A model generated the notes under the pieces. That model saw only the letters and a program-made list of their open reading frames with translations, was not told the DNA's origin and did not search any database. Made by a program: the position numbers and the translations under genes. Shown in pieces: positions 38,001 through 51,140 of a stretch of 64,000 nucleotides of DNA; within the stretch, counting starts at the first letter, position 1, and the number at the start of each line of letters is the position of its first letter. The DNA comes from Paulownia fortunei (Eukaryota > Streptophyta > Magnoliopsida > Lamiales > Paulowniaceae): positions 22,809,210 to 22,873,209 of the forward strand of contig CM033110.1 in NCBI GenBank assembly GCA_019321725.1, written 5' to 3'.

Positions 38001-38070
38001 TTCCCCCACTTTCAGAGTAGTCAGGCTGGGAATGAGATCGCTTTCCATAGTTACTCCGATGACCAGCCAT
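35069..38070 (-). CDS. Four-KH-domain RNA-binding protein (PCBP/hnRNP K-like, At4g18375-like)
   Basis: Nuclear RNA-binding protein of the plant PCBP-like KH group. Exons 38070-37492, 37125-36700, 36607-36350, 35939-35673, 35563-35496 and 35117-35069 join in frame to 548 residues. KH1 is at about residues 43-125 (IGSIIGRGGEI), KH2 at 139-215 (IGCIIGKGGQI, continuing across intron 1), KH3 at 281-340 (IGGVIGKGGTI), and KH4 at 366-450 (IGCLIGKGGSI). All four have the GxxG loop. A Gly/Ser/Tyr-rich tail (GYSYSGGYGD, GAYGSYSSGR) ends in GRTYDY. The last exon is only 49 bases and was located by its acceptor and the expected RRxYDY-like end. A non-coding exon near 39000-39070 and a 924-base 5' UTR intron (38995-38072) precede the start. 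The family acts in splicing, 3' processing and stress responses; the exact role here is inferred. Confidence 0.92.
36048..36065. repeat. G-run in KH gene intron 3 (C-tract on the sense strand)
   Basis: Plus-strand run of nine G, one T and five G (poly-C in the pre-mRNA), about 100 bases downstream of the start of exon 4 in plus orientation, i.e. shortly upstream of the exon 4 acceptor in the transcript. Confidence 0.85.
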
Positions 38071-38071
38071 T

Positions 38072-39070
38072 CTGAAATAATAAATTCAATTACAGTCTGT
38101 TCAAAAAAAAGAAAAAGACAGGAAGCTAAAAACCATACATATCAATTAGTTAATGAGCCTATTTAATCAATTGATCCAATCAATTAATTAATTCACTCTC
38201 ATGAGCACCTAATCTTAATGAGTTCCAATTAAATAATCAGGTTATTTAATTGGATGATAAATTAATTCTAAACTTACGAATTGAAATCGCAATTCCGAAT
38301 AACCTACACGTGTAAATAAGTGTAAATACGTCCAACTGAGAGATAAGATATTAAAGAAAATATAACACCATCAACACGTGTCAAATCATGAATCATAAGT
38401 ACTCATACTATCAACCAAATTTGGCTCATCCAAGGCGTTTTTATCACCTGGTTGTAGTACGACACAATTTAAAACACATATCTCATAAAAAGTTTCAAAA
38501 TAAAATCATTATTTACCACCAAGACTATAGTAACTTCACCATCAGTTGATTAACTCAATTAAAAAAAAAAAAAACACGCACACAGATGGACAGAGTACTA
38601 AATACCTTGAATCCAAAACCTAATACTCTCTTTTCCCAAAATGAAAGTTTGAATGATACCAAAATTTCACAGTTAATGAATCTTGACTTCAATTCAGTAC
38701 TATCATATCTTAGCCATGACCTAAAAAAATGACCCAAAAAAATAACAGGATGAATTAAAATTAGAAGACATAGAAAGGGCAAGAACATACAAGATTTCGA
38801 GTTTAACGTACCAGACGTTAGAGCCACAATTATATCGCAGAAAATTGGTTACAGAAAGCAAATTCGCGGTTGAAAAATTAGATCTAGAAATCAAACAAGA
38901 CGTTGTGTTTCACATCCGAAAATATTATATAATTAAACAGAGAATAATTAGGAGTACCCACTGGTTGTGATAAGGTATAACGGATGAAAATTTACCTTCC
39001 AGACGAAATTCTTGAGAGTTGAATTTCAGAGCCAGAGAGAGAGAGATTTTCAGATAAGCGACAGCAGTAC
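38072..39070 (-). promoter_or_regulatory. Non-coding first exon and leader intron of the KH gene
   Basis: The 5' UTR exon ends at 38996 (minus strand GGAAG|GTAAAT). The intron runs to 38072, where TTATTTCAG is followed by one base and the start codon. The leader contains a CTCTCTCTCTCT stretch (about 39039-39052). The intron holds a perfect 12-base inverted repeat with a 5-base loop at 38225-38253 (CCAATTAAATAA). Confidence 0.6.
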
Positions 39071-39107
39071 CTGAATGCGGAAGCAATGATGCTGATATAA
39101 TAATATC

Positions 39108-39115
39108 TAGGGTTT
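39108..39115 (-). promoter_or_regulatory. Telo-box upstream of the KH gene
   Basis: Minus-strand AAACCCTA just upstream of the proposed transcription start. Telo-boxes are typical near starts of plant genes for RNA and translation factors. The divergent PTB gene has two. Confidence 0.5.
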
Positions 39116-40770
39116 TGACCCCGACTATATCTAGCAATAATAATATTACGGTATTCTGCAGTTTATATTGTCAAAATAGTAATTCCAATAATAAAACGTA
39201 TTTTATGATAAAACCAGTAAATTAACAAGAAATAAAGGCACTAATATATCTAATTTTCACCCAAAATATGGATTTTTGGCATCAACCATCCTTGACATAA
39301 ATCAGCCTTAGCAAATGCTCCCTTAAGATATGAAAATTTTTACATACTAACTGTAATGGTAGTTTTGCCTCTATTATTCAAGGACTAGTTAAATTTCAAA
39401 TTTTTTACATTTATGCTTTTATATGATTATTAAAATGTTACTCCTTTTCATTTATATAGATATATATTTAATATGTAATATTCTGTTTTATAGGTTCAAT
39501 TTTATGGCAATATTTAAATATTTAGATCAAAAATAATTGTTTTCGCTTCTTAAGTGAAATACTTAGTTATACCAATAATATCAATCATAAACAATTAAAT
39601 ACAAATTAGTAATCAACAATTATTCACTATCTGATAAACAATCAACTAATTTACTATTACTGAAATAGACAATTAAACTCCTCCACACTCTTTTTTGTGG
39701 AGTTTGGACCCAAGAAACTAGACGTCATTTATTTAGTGATAATAGTTCTCAAATGTGGGTGGTGGCTATTGGCGGAATTAAATTGTAATAATTTTTTGTT
39801 TTAAGAAATTATTATTATGTTAAATTTTGTTTAAATCGTAATCATCAATTATAAATTACTACTGCAAACCAATTGCTACAAATTAATTAGTTCATGTAAC
39901 AATCACCATTATTAATCTATGATATAATTTAAACAAACTACCTCAGTACATAAACAATACGATAAATATAGTTTAGAGAAAATTTTCTTTTATATACTTA
40001 TTGGTTTGTGCGAAACTCAAATATGTAGGATAATCAGAAAATCATTTTGATCAACCAATAATTTGAAATTATGAGATTTCCAGACAGACCCTTGGATGAT
40101 TCTGAACTATCACTCCAATACCCATCTTCCTTGCATCTTTCAATACGGCTCCGTTAAAGTTGACTTTCATTTCCCAGCACTAGGAGGTGACCAGCAGGAT
40201 AGGATATTTGATGGTGGCAACTGGCAATATATTGCATTTGCTAATTGGAACGTTTAATGTTAAATTGTCCCAAATGTGACAACCTCATCTCGTTTCGGAG
40301 AGGCAAATAATTTTTTGTTTCTGACCATTTATTACCCAATATTTCAATTGCACAAGTTATAAGTAGCATTATAATTTATATATATATATATATATATATA
40401 TTTAAATTTATTGTAATACGATATTAAACACCTCACACTATTATATTCATCTTTTCTCATGCTAATACGATTATATGAATAACATATTCTTTCAAATTTA
40501 AATTAACCTTTTTTTTTAACTTCAAACCTCAAATATCAGAAATTCAAAATTTATCCATACGTAAATTATTTTATTTTAAACAGATCTATACTTTGTAAAG
40601 CATAGAGGAAAAAGGAAAAGAAAACCTCTCCTCGAATTATAAATTACAGAAACTTGCCCCCAACCCCAAACACATTCATCCGGTCGGGAAAAAGCCCGAG
40701 ATCGTTCCAGACGTTAGATTAACAAAACAGTATTATTATTAACCACCACAACCGATAATCCATAATCCCC
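39116..40770. other. Intergenic region between the divergent KH and PTB genes
   Basis: AT-rich, no gene seen; holds a (TA)n run at about 40377-40402. The right end probably includes the PTB promoter. Confidence 0.45.
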
Positions 40771-40778
40771 AAGTATCG

Positions 40779-40805
40779 AAACCCTAGAATTTAGATAAAC
40801 CCTAA
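40779..40805 (+). promoter_or_regulatory. Two telo-boxes in the PTB leader
   Basis: AAACCCTAG at 40779-40787 and AAACCCTAA at 40797-40805, 20-50 bases before the start codon. Such boxes, bound by Myb-like and PURalpha factors, mark growth-regulated promoters and leaders. Confidence 0.55.
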
Positions 40806-40827
40806 TCCGGAAGGGAGAGTCATAGCG

Positions 40828-43800
40828 ATGTCGACGTCGGGTCAGCCACAGTTCCGGTATACGCAGACGCCGTCGAAGGTCCTCCACCTGCGGAATCTTC
40901 CTTGGGAGTGCAACGAAGAGGAGCTTGTCGAGCTATGCAAACCCTTCGGCAAGATCGTCAACACCAAGTGCAACGTTGGGGCGAATCGTAATCAAGCTTT
41001 TGTCGAATTCGTATGCTCTTTTCCTGTTTGTTTTAAAATTTACTGTCTATGTTGATAGATTGCGTAGCGACTGAAAAATCATTTTAAACCATCATCTCTC
41101 GATGACTTATGAGAATGACCTAATCATTTATGTCTTACGTAGACCTCATTCTGGAGAGGGAGACCGGCTATGAATGAATTAACTAAGGGGAAATTCGGTA
41201 TTTATTTAGGTAATGATGATATGAAAATTAGACTTTTAAGGAGAGCACCGTGAAATTACAAATTGGAGAACATACTTAAGGAGGATGGTACTCTAGTTGC
41301 TTAGCTTAAGGAAAAATGGAAAAAAGACGAACAAAAAAATAGTCAAATTACTTGTGTCAAGATGTGGTGACAACTAAAAGGTGAAGAGAATGTTAACCTT
41401 TAAAAAATTTCAAAGCACATGCTCCTTTGATAAGGTAAAACTAGAAATTAGTCAATTATAGGAAACATGGCTCCTTGTAATGAAGAGGCTTTGGAAGTAT
41501 TGTATATGTGTGAACAATGTTTAGATTTGATTGTTTGTGGAGAACTCCTTGGCCAAAAACAAATATTGTTTTCTACTTTTAGTATTTCAGTTTGTGTAGA
41601 ATAACTCCTATTATATGTGTTTGCGATATTATTTCGATGCCTATGAGAGAGACATTTGGTGTTTTTACAGCAACTCCTGCCATATGGATTATTATACCAT
41701 TATTGTTAGAATGAAGTCAATTAATTCTAATGAGGAGTCAACGGGAAAGACAGTGTGTGAATGGTTTTAATCTATCTTCAACAGTTTTTTTTGGTTGTTT
41801 AGGCAATACTAGTTTCATCGTATGCAGTTTGAGGTTTTTTATCAACTGGAAGCTTTGTGTTAATGAATATTGTTTATTCCTTTGCAGGTCGATCTTAACC
41901 AGGCAATTAATATGGTTACTTATTATGCTTCGTCGTCAGAGCCTGCACAGATTCGTGGCAAAACTGTGTACATACAATACTCAAACAGGCATGAAATAGT
42001 TAACAACAAGAGTCCTGGAGATGTTCCAGGAAATGTTTTGCTTGTGACCATCGAGGGTGTTGAAGCTGGTGATGTCAGCATTGACGTCATTCACTTGGTA
42101 ATGCTCTTTTTGCTATATAAAACCTATGGCATCATGAAATATTTTCTTATCCTGTCCAGTCGAGTGACGTTCTGGAAAGTGGGTTCAATTGAGTTGGGAT
42201 ACTCGTTGGCATTGAGTCAACATGTTTTTCGCATGATCAATACTTCGATGGTCGTTTATCTAGATGAATGATACCTTTAATTGACTTGTTGGAATATATA
42301 TTTTCCCTTTGTTATTCTTCCCATCTCTGTTAGAAGTTTTATCTTTCTTCCCCAATTTCATTTTTTTATGGTTACAACCTGCTCAGTTTTTTAAACCACA
42401 GTAACCTGTTTATGACAGTTTTGATGTGATGCAAGCTTCTTGTCAATTATCTAGAAAGTTTTGTGTTCAATGCTTGAGGTTCTTAGACCTTGGGTCATTG
42501 ACGAACTTCTCGTCATAGTCTATGCCTAAGAAAGTTTAAATGTTGATGCCAGTTAGTTTTATTTTCCTAAAAGTAGCGTTTCTCTATATGCTGTCAATTT
42601 TGACGAGACAAAATTAAATCACAGATGGTCCTTTTTTAGAGTCTTTTGTTGGAGACAGTCTGGATATATTGTCATGTGACTGCTTTATAAGGTCTATCTT
42701 CTCGCAGTTGTACAGGTGTTTTTCTGCACTTATATCTTATCCGTTGCTACTCCCCTTCTTGTTCTAATTTTATTGAGAATTATCTCTTCTTGCTTCTTCC
42801 TTGGTGTTTATAATTCCGTAGCTCTGTGATATACTCAAATTGGAGTTTATGCATCTCAGGTATTCTCAGCTTTTGGTTTTGTGCACAAAATTGCTACATT
42901 TGAAAAGGCTGCAGGTTTTCAGGTCAAGTTTTCGTGGTGAATTTGAAATTTTTCTGCAAATTAAATTTTCTCTAGCTTACATTTGTTGATGCTGGTGAAT
43001 CTTGACAGGCTTTAATTCAGTATAGTGATGTTCAGACTGCATCTACAGCAAGGGATTCATTAGATGGTAGAAGTATACCCAGGCATGTATTTTTTTAGGT
43101 CTATTTACAGGAACACTGGCTCGAGTATCATCTCCTCTTCTGATTCCTGTTTGTGACCTACTCCATCTATACTTCCCATGTTATTTGGTTAAGTGGAGTT
43201 CTCAATTTGGTGAATTTGCTGTCATACTGTTTAAATTTCAGATACCTTCTGCCAAGTCATGTAAACGAGTGTCATTTACGCATCTCGTACTCTGCTCACA
43301 CAGATTTGAATATTAAGTTTCAATCCCATCGGAGCAGGTAATAATTAACTTACCTATTCACTTCTTGATGTTTCGAACATTTTCCTTTGTGTGCCTCATT
43401 GTTGGATATTTTCATCAAGTTGTTCCTTTTTTTATGTAAAACTTTTTTGGCAAAATGTGATCTCTCTAATTGATGGTTTTTGTCATTTAGGGTTTAGTGA
43501 AGCTCAGCAGCTATAACACAGATGTGTGTTTTCATGGCCTCGTAGTAATATTCTCCATCTTATAATATTTGTTCCTTTCTTTCTTGGTGTTTCTTTTGAA
43601 TCCGATAATGAGGAATTACACAACTTTACCTTCTCACATTTTAGGACGTAATGCATTTACATCATATGATCTTGGTTTTAATGCGACGCGAAAATATTGT
43701 AGGAATGTTTTACAAGGCTTCTTCATTTTTGGACTATTTAAAGAACTTTGGGATTGATTATTATAACCTAGTTCTTATTCCTTGGTCACTTAGAAAGGAA

Positions 43801-46800
43801 CTCCTTTCTTGGTATACCTTAAGGTTCTTTAACTGATATTCAGAAATCTAGATTGCAGACTGGTCCTTATTTTTTGGAAAATCTCCTGAACAAAGCAATA
43901 ATTGTTTCATATTGAAGTAAAGAGTGTTTCTATAGAAGTTTTGATAATTTAGTTGTGTTGACTACTTTGAAGCTTCAGAACATTGCTAAAGGCGACTTTT
44001 TTAGAGTAATATTTAGAATTTCATTGATTCACTTGGCCTGGAGGAGAGCTCACTTGTGGTGGCTTAAGTCTTACTGTTGGCTAGTTATTTGGTACCTTGA
44101 AACTCTGATCTCTGTTCTTATAGTCTTGGCTGGTTTGACGCGTAGACGTGTTTTAGGTTTATGCTTGCCTGGTCTTGGGAATTTTTTCTGATTAGTCGAT
44201 AGAAAATGAAATTGAGTGTGTCTACTGCCTAGAACAAGATGTTTATGACCTGTTATTGCATAATATTGTCTTTGTGTTACTGCCAGTCCTACTAACTAAA
44301 TAATCTGGCCTATAGTTTTGATGTAAATTAAATAACACTATGTTTTGGTGATATTTAGCCTCTGTAGTGTGTCTCGATGAAATTTTTGGGCGGGCAGAGG
44401 CCTGTTCAATGCGTCTCCCTTGACTTGATTGTGTTAGTTGCAGGCTTTGGGAGAAGGGGGAGGGGGAGAGGCGCTGTCTGACACCACTTGCTGCTAGGAT
44501 ATGATATGGAACCAATAGATTTGAGAGTTTTATGTTTAAGATTTCCAGTGTCTGTTGACCTTGTTTTAGTTTCCTTTTTTTCTCTCGAGAACTGGATAAT
44601 GATTGCAGAATTCTAAGTAGGTGGAGTAGTTATTTGTCAAGTTTTAAAACCTTTCTTTTGGGTGGTGGTGGTGGTGAGAGTTGTGCGGTGGCTAGGCAGT
44701 CAGAGGTTCTTTCCTCACGTACTCTGGTAACAGTTTTCTTACCTGTTAATATCCCTAATTTATACATGTGATATGGTGTTTCTTTTGCACTCGGATTTGC
44801 TGATGCATTATGTCCGTTTATTTGAGTGATAAACAGTTGTCACATTATAAACACTTAAACTTCAACAGTAAGTTGAAATGTGTGCATGTGATTCTGGTTA
44901 ATAGTTTGTTTTTATTTCCACAATGGTAGCTGGGAACTTTCTGATTTTAGTATGCTTTGTATTTAAATTTGGGTCCATCTTATTCTAGATATTCGAATCC
45001 TACTCCGTTTAACATGCTTCTGACATGTAGTTTTATCCTTGCTTTAATCCTGCAGGGATTATACAAATCCTTATCTTCCTGTTAATCCCACTGCAATGGA
45101 GGGTTTCCTTCAGGCGCGTTTCTTAAATGGAAATATTTGCTAGTTCTTAGTTTTGGGCAAACATTAACAATATGCCTTTATCCAGCCTGCTGTAGGTCCT
45201 GATGGGAAGAAAAAGGAATTCGAGAGTAATGTGCTGCTTGCTTCTATTGAGAATATGCAATATGCCATCACAGTTGATGTTCTTCACACAGTAATGAATT
45301 GTGCTTATTATTCTCTTTCATGCACATTTTCCGAGAAATGTATTCATGCAATAGCTGCTGCTTTTGATCAGGTATTCTCTGCATTTGGAACTGTCCAAAA
45401 GATTGCAATATTTGAGAAGAATGGTGGAACTCAGGCATTAATCCAGTATCCAGGTAAGTTACTTGTGAACTATGCAACCTTCAATTTCCAGTCAATTGAA
45501 AAAAGAAAAAGATAAAGTAAGTGCGAACGTTGCTAGGAAGTGAAAGATGGAATGTGGAATATGGTATTAGTTTATACATGCCTCTTTTAGTAGTTGTAGT
45601 GTTTTTTGTATTCTGGCAGGCTTTTCAGTGGGATGAGTTCAAAAGAAAGAACCAGTAACCTATTTTTCAGACATACGAAATAGAGCAATTAAGTAATTGC
45701 TGCACCATCTGTTGACACTTCTATATTTCATTGTTACGCTAGTGTATAGGCCTTTTTGAAGCTTGAACCGAGTATCGGATGGTTTGATATTCTAAAGCAT
45801 TGCCTATCGTTGGAATATGAAAGTAAATCATACTGTTCCAGCATTTGCTGGCTTGATAATTGTGCAAGCTCTGCCAATGGATATGCTGGCTTAGGGATTT
45901 ATAGAATGACTTCCTGTACAAGCTCTTATGGGCTTTCTAGTTGTATTTGTCATCATTTGTACATTGTGGCTATTTTCCTCTTTTGGTCTCTTAGTCTCTG
46001 CATCTCTGTGTGTGTACACGCGCATGTGTGTGTGTGTGTGTGTGAGTGTTGTGTATATAAATCTGTTATGTCAACTACTTGAGCTTAGGATACCTCTTTG
46101 TTCTTGCAAGCCATATGAAATTTACATCTCTTTATTCAAATTGAAGACTTATTTTTCTCTTTATTCAAATTGAAGACTTATTTTTCTCTTTATTCAAATT
46201 GAAGACTCATTTTTCCCTTTTGAGTTATTTTCAAATAATATCTTCTTTCTATGAATGGAATCTTTTCCTATCCAGCAGATGATAGGGATCCCAGTATTGA
46301 GTTTTAGCTCGTTTTAAATGCTTGTTATGTGCATGTCGTGCTTTTTTAGTGGATTTTGGGTGCAAAACCGATCCATGAATTGTTTTTATTGCAGATATCA
46401 CAACTGCATCTGCTGCCAAAGAAGCTTTAGAGGGTCATTGCATATATGATGGTGGCTATTGTAAGCTTCATCTATCATACTCTCGTCATACTGATCTCAA
46501 TGTGAAGGTATAAAAATGTGCTTTCAAGTTAAAGATTTGTGAGATCAATAATGAGAGGAAAAATTGAAGGGCTTGTTTGCAACCAAATTAATGTTGTCGA
46601 TCAAAAAAGGGACTTGCTCCCTTGGTGTGTATGCTTCTTGGCAGATGTTTACACTTTCAGTTGATGCCTCTTTTTTGGAGAACTAATTGTTTAAGCATGT
46701 ACCTTGTAGGCTTACAGTGACAAAAGCAGAGACTACACTATCCCAATATCGCTTGCAATGCAGCAAACTTCTGGAGTCCCTGCCACAGTTGCGGGATGGC

Positions 46801-47147
46801 AGAACCCCCCAGCTGCTTCAGCAGTCCCTGGGGTTGGCTATGCTTCTGGTAGTGTGGCACAGGCTCAAGCTTCTATGACACCGGTGTCCTCATGGGACCC
46901 AGCCGCGCCGGCAGGCAGACCAACCTTTGTGTCTGTCCCTAGCACATTTCCTGGTCAAGCATATGCGTCAGCCCCTCTTCCTGCTTATGCATCCGCAGCT
47001 ATTCCTCCTTTTAGCTCACCCGTTGCTCAACCCAACCATATTGCCCCCGGGATTCCGCAGATAAGAGGTGCTCAGCACTTGCATCAGCCAAATATGCCTC
47101 CAGGTGGGGTTTCACTTCCTAGTCAACCCCCTTATTATGGTTCATGA
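40828..47147 (+). CDS. PTBP3: Polypyrimidine tract-binding protein homolog 3 (three RRMs)
   Basis: Pyrimidine-binding splicing regulator. Ten exons: 40828-41010, 41888-42097, 42860-42922, 43009-43082, 43242-43337, 45056-45113, 45186-45290, 45372-45453, 46395-46507 and 46710-47147. They join in frame to 473 residues. RRM1 (residues about 17-97) has VLHLRNLPWECNEEELVELC and GANRNQAFVEF. RRM2 (about 107-225) has NVLLVTIEGV and ALIQYSDVQTAS. RRM3 (about 240-340) has NVLLASIENM, GGTQALIQYPDITTASAAKE and CKLHLSYSRHTDLNVK. A Pro/Ala-rich tail follows. The introns after exon 4 (CCCAG|GCATGT) and exon 6 (CTTCAG|GCGCGT) begin with GC instead of GT, and no in-frame GT alternative exists. Plant PTB genes are known to control their own splicing; the 1.7-kb intron 5 is the largest place for such control. 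Lies head to head with the KH gene. Confidence 0.95.
46127..46218 (+). repeat. Tandem ~29-bp repeat in PTB intron 8
   Basis: Three nearly identical copies of a unit reading CTTTATTCAAATTGAAGACT followed by TATTTTTCT. It lies just downstream of a (GT)n run (about 46025-46047) in the same intron. The pyrimidine-rich units could bind PTB itself. Confidence 0.85.
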
Positions 47148-50100
47148 GTTGTACCTTTTTCTTGTAAAATTACCTTTATTTATGCACAACAAAAATTAGA
47201 AATTTATTTGAGGTTGCTCAAGGGTGTTGATTTCAGTGTGTTATTTATTTAGTTGTATTTATGCAGCAGGATAAATTTTTGGTTTTCTAAACTTATAGCT
47301 CTCAATTGTCTCCAGTTGTCAGCTCAGTGTGATCACCTCCACTTTGTCACCCTATATCTAATATTGCTGTATAACATTGAGAAAAGAAGGATAACTTAAA
47401 ATCAGCATTGTTCTTTCTTTGACCATCCATGATTTTCCATTTGCAATCCTTGATTTTGCTTAATTTGTCACCTATAGTGCAATCTAAAGTTGAATCTTTA
47501 AATGCGTAGTTATTTAATGGAGCGCTGATACAACTCGGGAACCATTTATGTTCTTGCGTCTTTAGAATTAATCTTCACAATGAGTTTTGCTAAAAGATTA
47601 TCTGAACTGCAAAACTCGTATAAAATCTACTATATTAAAGCCAGCCTTTCCCGAAAAATAAGGAGGTAGGAGAAAAGGCTTGAAATGACAACTCATGGAA
47701 AAGGTTGGTCCACCTCTGGGAACCAAACTACTATTACGGAGTGTGGGTGTGTTTGTGGGTCTTGTGCTGCATTGTGGTAAATTACAGATTGCGCGATGCA
47801 AGAGTTTCTGGCTTCCCAACTCATGAAATTTGTTTTTTATATTGATCATATATCTGCATCTTTCTTAGAAGGCATTTTCCAATCTTATTTTCTTTTTGGG
47901 CCCTTTTCATTGCTTTTCAATTGACTTCTCTTGAAGATGTATTTCTCTCCTATTGTCTCCCAATTTTAAATCTTCAAACTTGTCCTTTCAGTAATAAAAA
48001 CTTATTTGATTACAGTCATTCAGGTAGCAAATATTCTTAATTAAAGTGCAAATGAATCAAATTGAATAACACAATTTTCAAGCCCTGTTTGAATTTTTGT
48101 CTGTGTTTGAACTTGATTATTAGATTAATTGAGTTTGAACAGTTTTAATATATTCGTAGTTGAGTTCAAATAATTTGATTTTTTTTTAATTAATCGAATC
48201 GAATTTTAATTCTAATGAAAAGAAGATTTATAAGGTTGAGTTTGAGTATATATTTTTTTAATTCTACCCTTAATGATCATTTATGTAATGGAAATTCATT
48301 ATGAAAATGTAATGAAAAGAATATCAATCCCACTTAGGGTCCACTGTTGGAAAAATTCGACAACACATTTGACCCCGCGGTAATTTAATGAATTCATTTC
48401 TATTTTATTTATTTTCCACTGAATTTTCTCCGCAAATTGTTGCTGGGAAATTGTCAGTGGCAAATTGATGGTCACACTTTAGCTTGTTAACCGGACACGT
48501 ACGTTCACATTCTGCAAAGCATATAAAACAGAGCAATAGAAAGCTGGATTCAGTTATTCCTTCCTTGATTGGGGCGACAAATGTGCTTATCCGATAATGT
48601 CTTAACCAGCCTGCGTCCATTGACATTGCCATCCAAGGCCAAGGGTACAATAATTTCATGCTTTAATATTGTTCTACAAGAGGAACGAGAATCGGCTATA
48701 TGGTTTTGGATCGATGAAAATATGCCACTCTTCTCTCAAAAGAAAAAGTAAAGATCAAAATTTGTGAACAAGAATTGGTTCTCAAGTTGTGTAAATTGAT
48801 AAATCGGGACACACTTAAAGATATGGTTCTCATTAATTGTAAGTGGCAACGACATAAAAAAAATTATCAATTCTTTTTTAGGAATATATTTCAATAGATT
48901 GTTCAAAATCAGATCTTGATTTTTCAGAATATCCAAAAAGATAGGACATCTTTTTTTTTTTTTTCTTGGGTTGGGGTGGGGGGAGAGGACTTGATCTCTC
49001 TTGTTTTTGAAGTAATGTTTAGAAATGCTTGCTTAAAAATATTTTGTAGAAACTGAAATACCATCAGTGTTAATTGGGGATTGGACACCAAAATCTATCC
49101 ATGTTAAAGAGATCTTCATTTGTCTCCTTTGGTGGTTGTGATCTTTAAATCCATGCCTTATCAAACAGAAAAAGCAAAATTGGGTTTTCCTGTACATCCT
49201 GTAAATTAACTATTACAACCACATTTATGTCCAACACTTTTCAAGAAATGTCTCTGAATGCTGGTTGGTGTCTGAACCAAATCCATATGGGGCTACTTCT
49301 CTGGACCCGGATCTATGGAAATAGGTCATACGGACTTAAAATCACGAGCTTGGACTTGGGGTTTAATGGAGAAAAGTAAAAAAGAGAGAGTAAAGTTTTA
49401 AATACTCTAATTCAAAATTCAAAGAATCAAGGGGTTCTTGCAGTAATAATTTATTTGATTATAGCATGTGAATATTGTGGCATAAGAAAGTTTAGGGTCT
49501 TTAATTGTTGAAGCTAGAATCAGGTACAACAGAGGCTGTCATATGTGGTCCTTAATGTGCACTTGCTAGAAAATCAAAATAGTATCATAGACCATGAAAT
49601 AATAAATCTTCTTAATAAAATGATTGAGTAATTATATTTTTTTGATATTTTAGTACACTCGTCTCCAAATAATATTTTGATTAAAACTGCCCCTCATTAA
49701 TCTGTAATATTCGCGTATAATTGTAATTATTCGGAGCAAATTTCTAGTTGGTAACTCCAAAAATATTATTCAAACCCAATCATTTAGCACCAAAAAAAAA
49801 TAAAAATAAAAACCTAATAATGTGCTGCTTTGCTTTACGTCGCCTTCCTGCAACCTCAAAACAGCATTGTCTTAAATGCATACAAAAAAAAAATCCTAAA
49901 GCATTGTACATAATATATGTGAACTAATCAAATCATAGTCCAGTGTACCACGCATTTAAAAAAACCACTGCTCGTGTCTGCTTAGGACCCCATCCATGTG
50001 AGACTCTCTCAGTTTTTTCAGGAAGATAAGTTGATTACAACCTCATTAATTATCCCATGTTTTTTAGCTAAAGAAAATATCAATCAATGGCAAGTTGCTG

Positions 50101-50940
50101 GAAAATGAAATACCAACGTACATCAAGAGACTCATACCTAGTTAAGGAAACTTAATTCTTGATTAGCAGGCCTTAATCTTTGTTGGAAACCAGCTGTTTA
50201 CTTGTCAAGGAATGTGAGATCAATCAACAACTCTGCATTTTGACTCCTAACTTTCTGCTAATTAATTGTTACGCACTGGCTGCTAAATAATTCTCCTTAA
50301 TTAATCTTCAATGCTTCATTTTCAACTTAAAAGCTAAATCTTGAAAAGATTGAGAATTAAATGACGTGTTTGAATTTTTCTCCTTCTCAGATAACTTTAC
50401 AGACATGTTGATCTTACCATAACAAAACATGTTACATTGTCTCATTGGCAAGAGTAGAATTAAATTTCTCCTGATATATAATGCAGAACCAAATGATCTT
50501 AACAATCATTAGTGACACTCATGATGTTATCAAGAATTAATCATCAAAATTACCACTTTCGAATCTTGTTTTAATTTGAAATCTCATCTGGTATTACATT
50601 TTATATATTAAAATAGAAGATACAAAGTGCAAAATTATTACGTAATTACTGGAAATATCACAAGATATATTTCTGGGTGGAGAACAGAAATGTTGGTTTC
50701 CATTTCAAGTTGAGCAGAGAGAGGGATTTCATCCATGCGCCACCACGTTTTGATGGAAAAACAAATTCCCTAGTCGATTGCTTCAAGGCCACGCGGTTTA
50801 TAACTAAGATTTCATCTCCTCAAAAAACAATGCATTACAGCCAGAAAACTACTATTCAGTTGTTATGGTCCCATGCTGATGAAACTCATCACATGTCGCC
50901 TTCATTGTTTGCCCTACACTTTTCACTCCCACACAGTCAA
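47148..50940. other. Intergenic region
   Basis: The first 200-300 bases are probably the PTB 3' UTR. No gene is supportable beyond that. A long T-run followed by G-rich sequence lies at about 48951-48988. Confidence 0.45.
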
Positions 50941-50944
50941 GCCC

Positions 50945-50953
50945 TCTATTTAT
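50945..50953 (+). promoter_or_regulatory. Probable TATA box of the expansin gene
   Basis: CTATTTATT about 190 bases before the expansin start. A leader intron ending TTGTGCAG at about 51134 is plausible, with a GTAAAA donor near 51014. Confidence 0.4.
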
Positions 50954-51140
50954 TCCCATCAAACACTTTAGTCACTTCCTCACAACTCCTTCAACAGATG
51001 CTCAAAGTTTCTAGTAAAATTCTTGTCTTTCTTTGCTTTTCTTTTCTTTATGTTAATTGTGGCATTAGTGTTCAAGTCTTGAATAGTGCTCAAGAACTGC
51101 TAATTTAAACTAGTTGCCTTCATTTTGTTGTGCAGGAAAA

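Noticed and set aside
50677..51108. 143-residue open frame upstream of the expansin start
   Set aside because: Overlaps the TATA box and leader of the expansin gene, no domain recognised.
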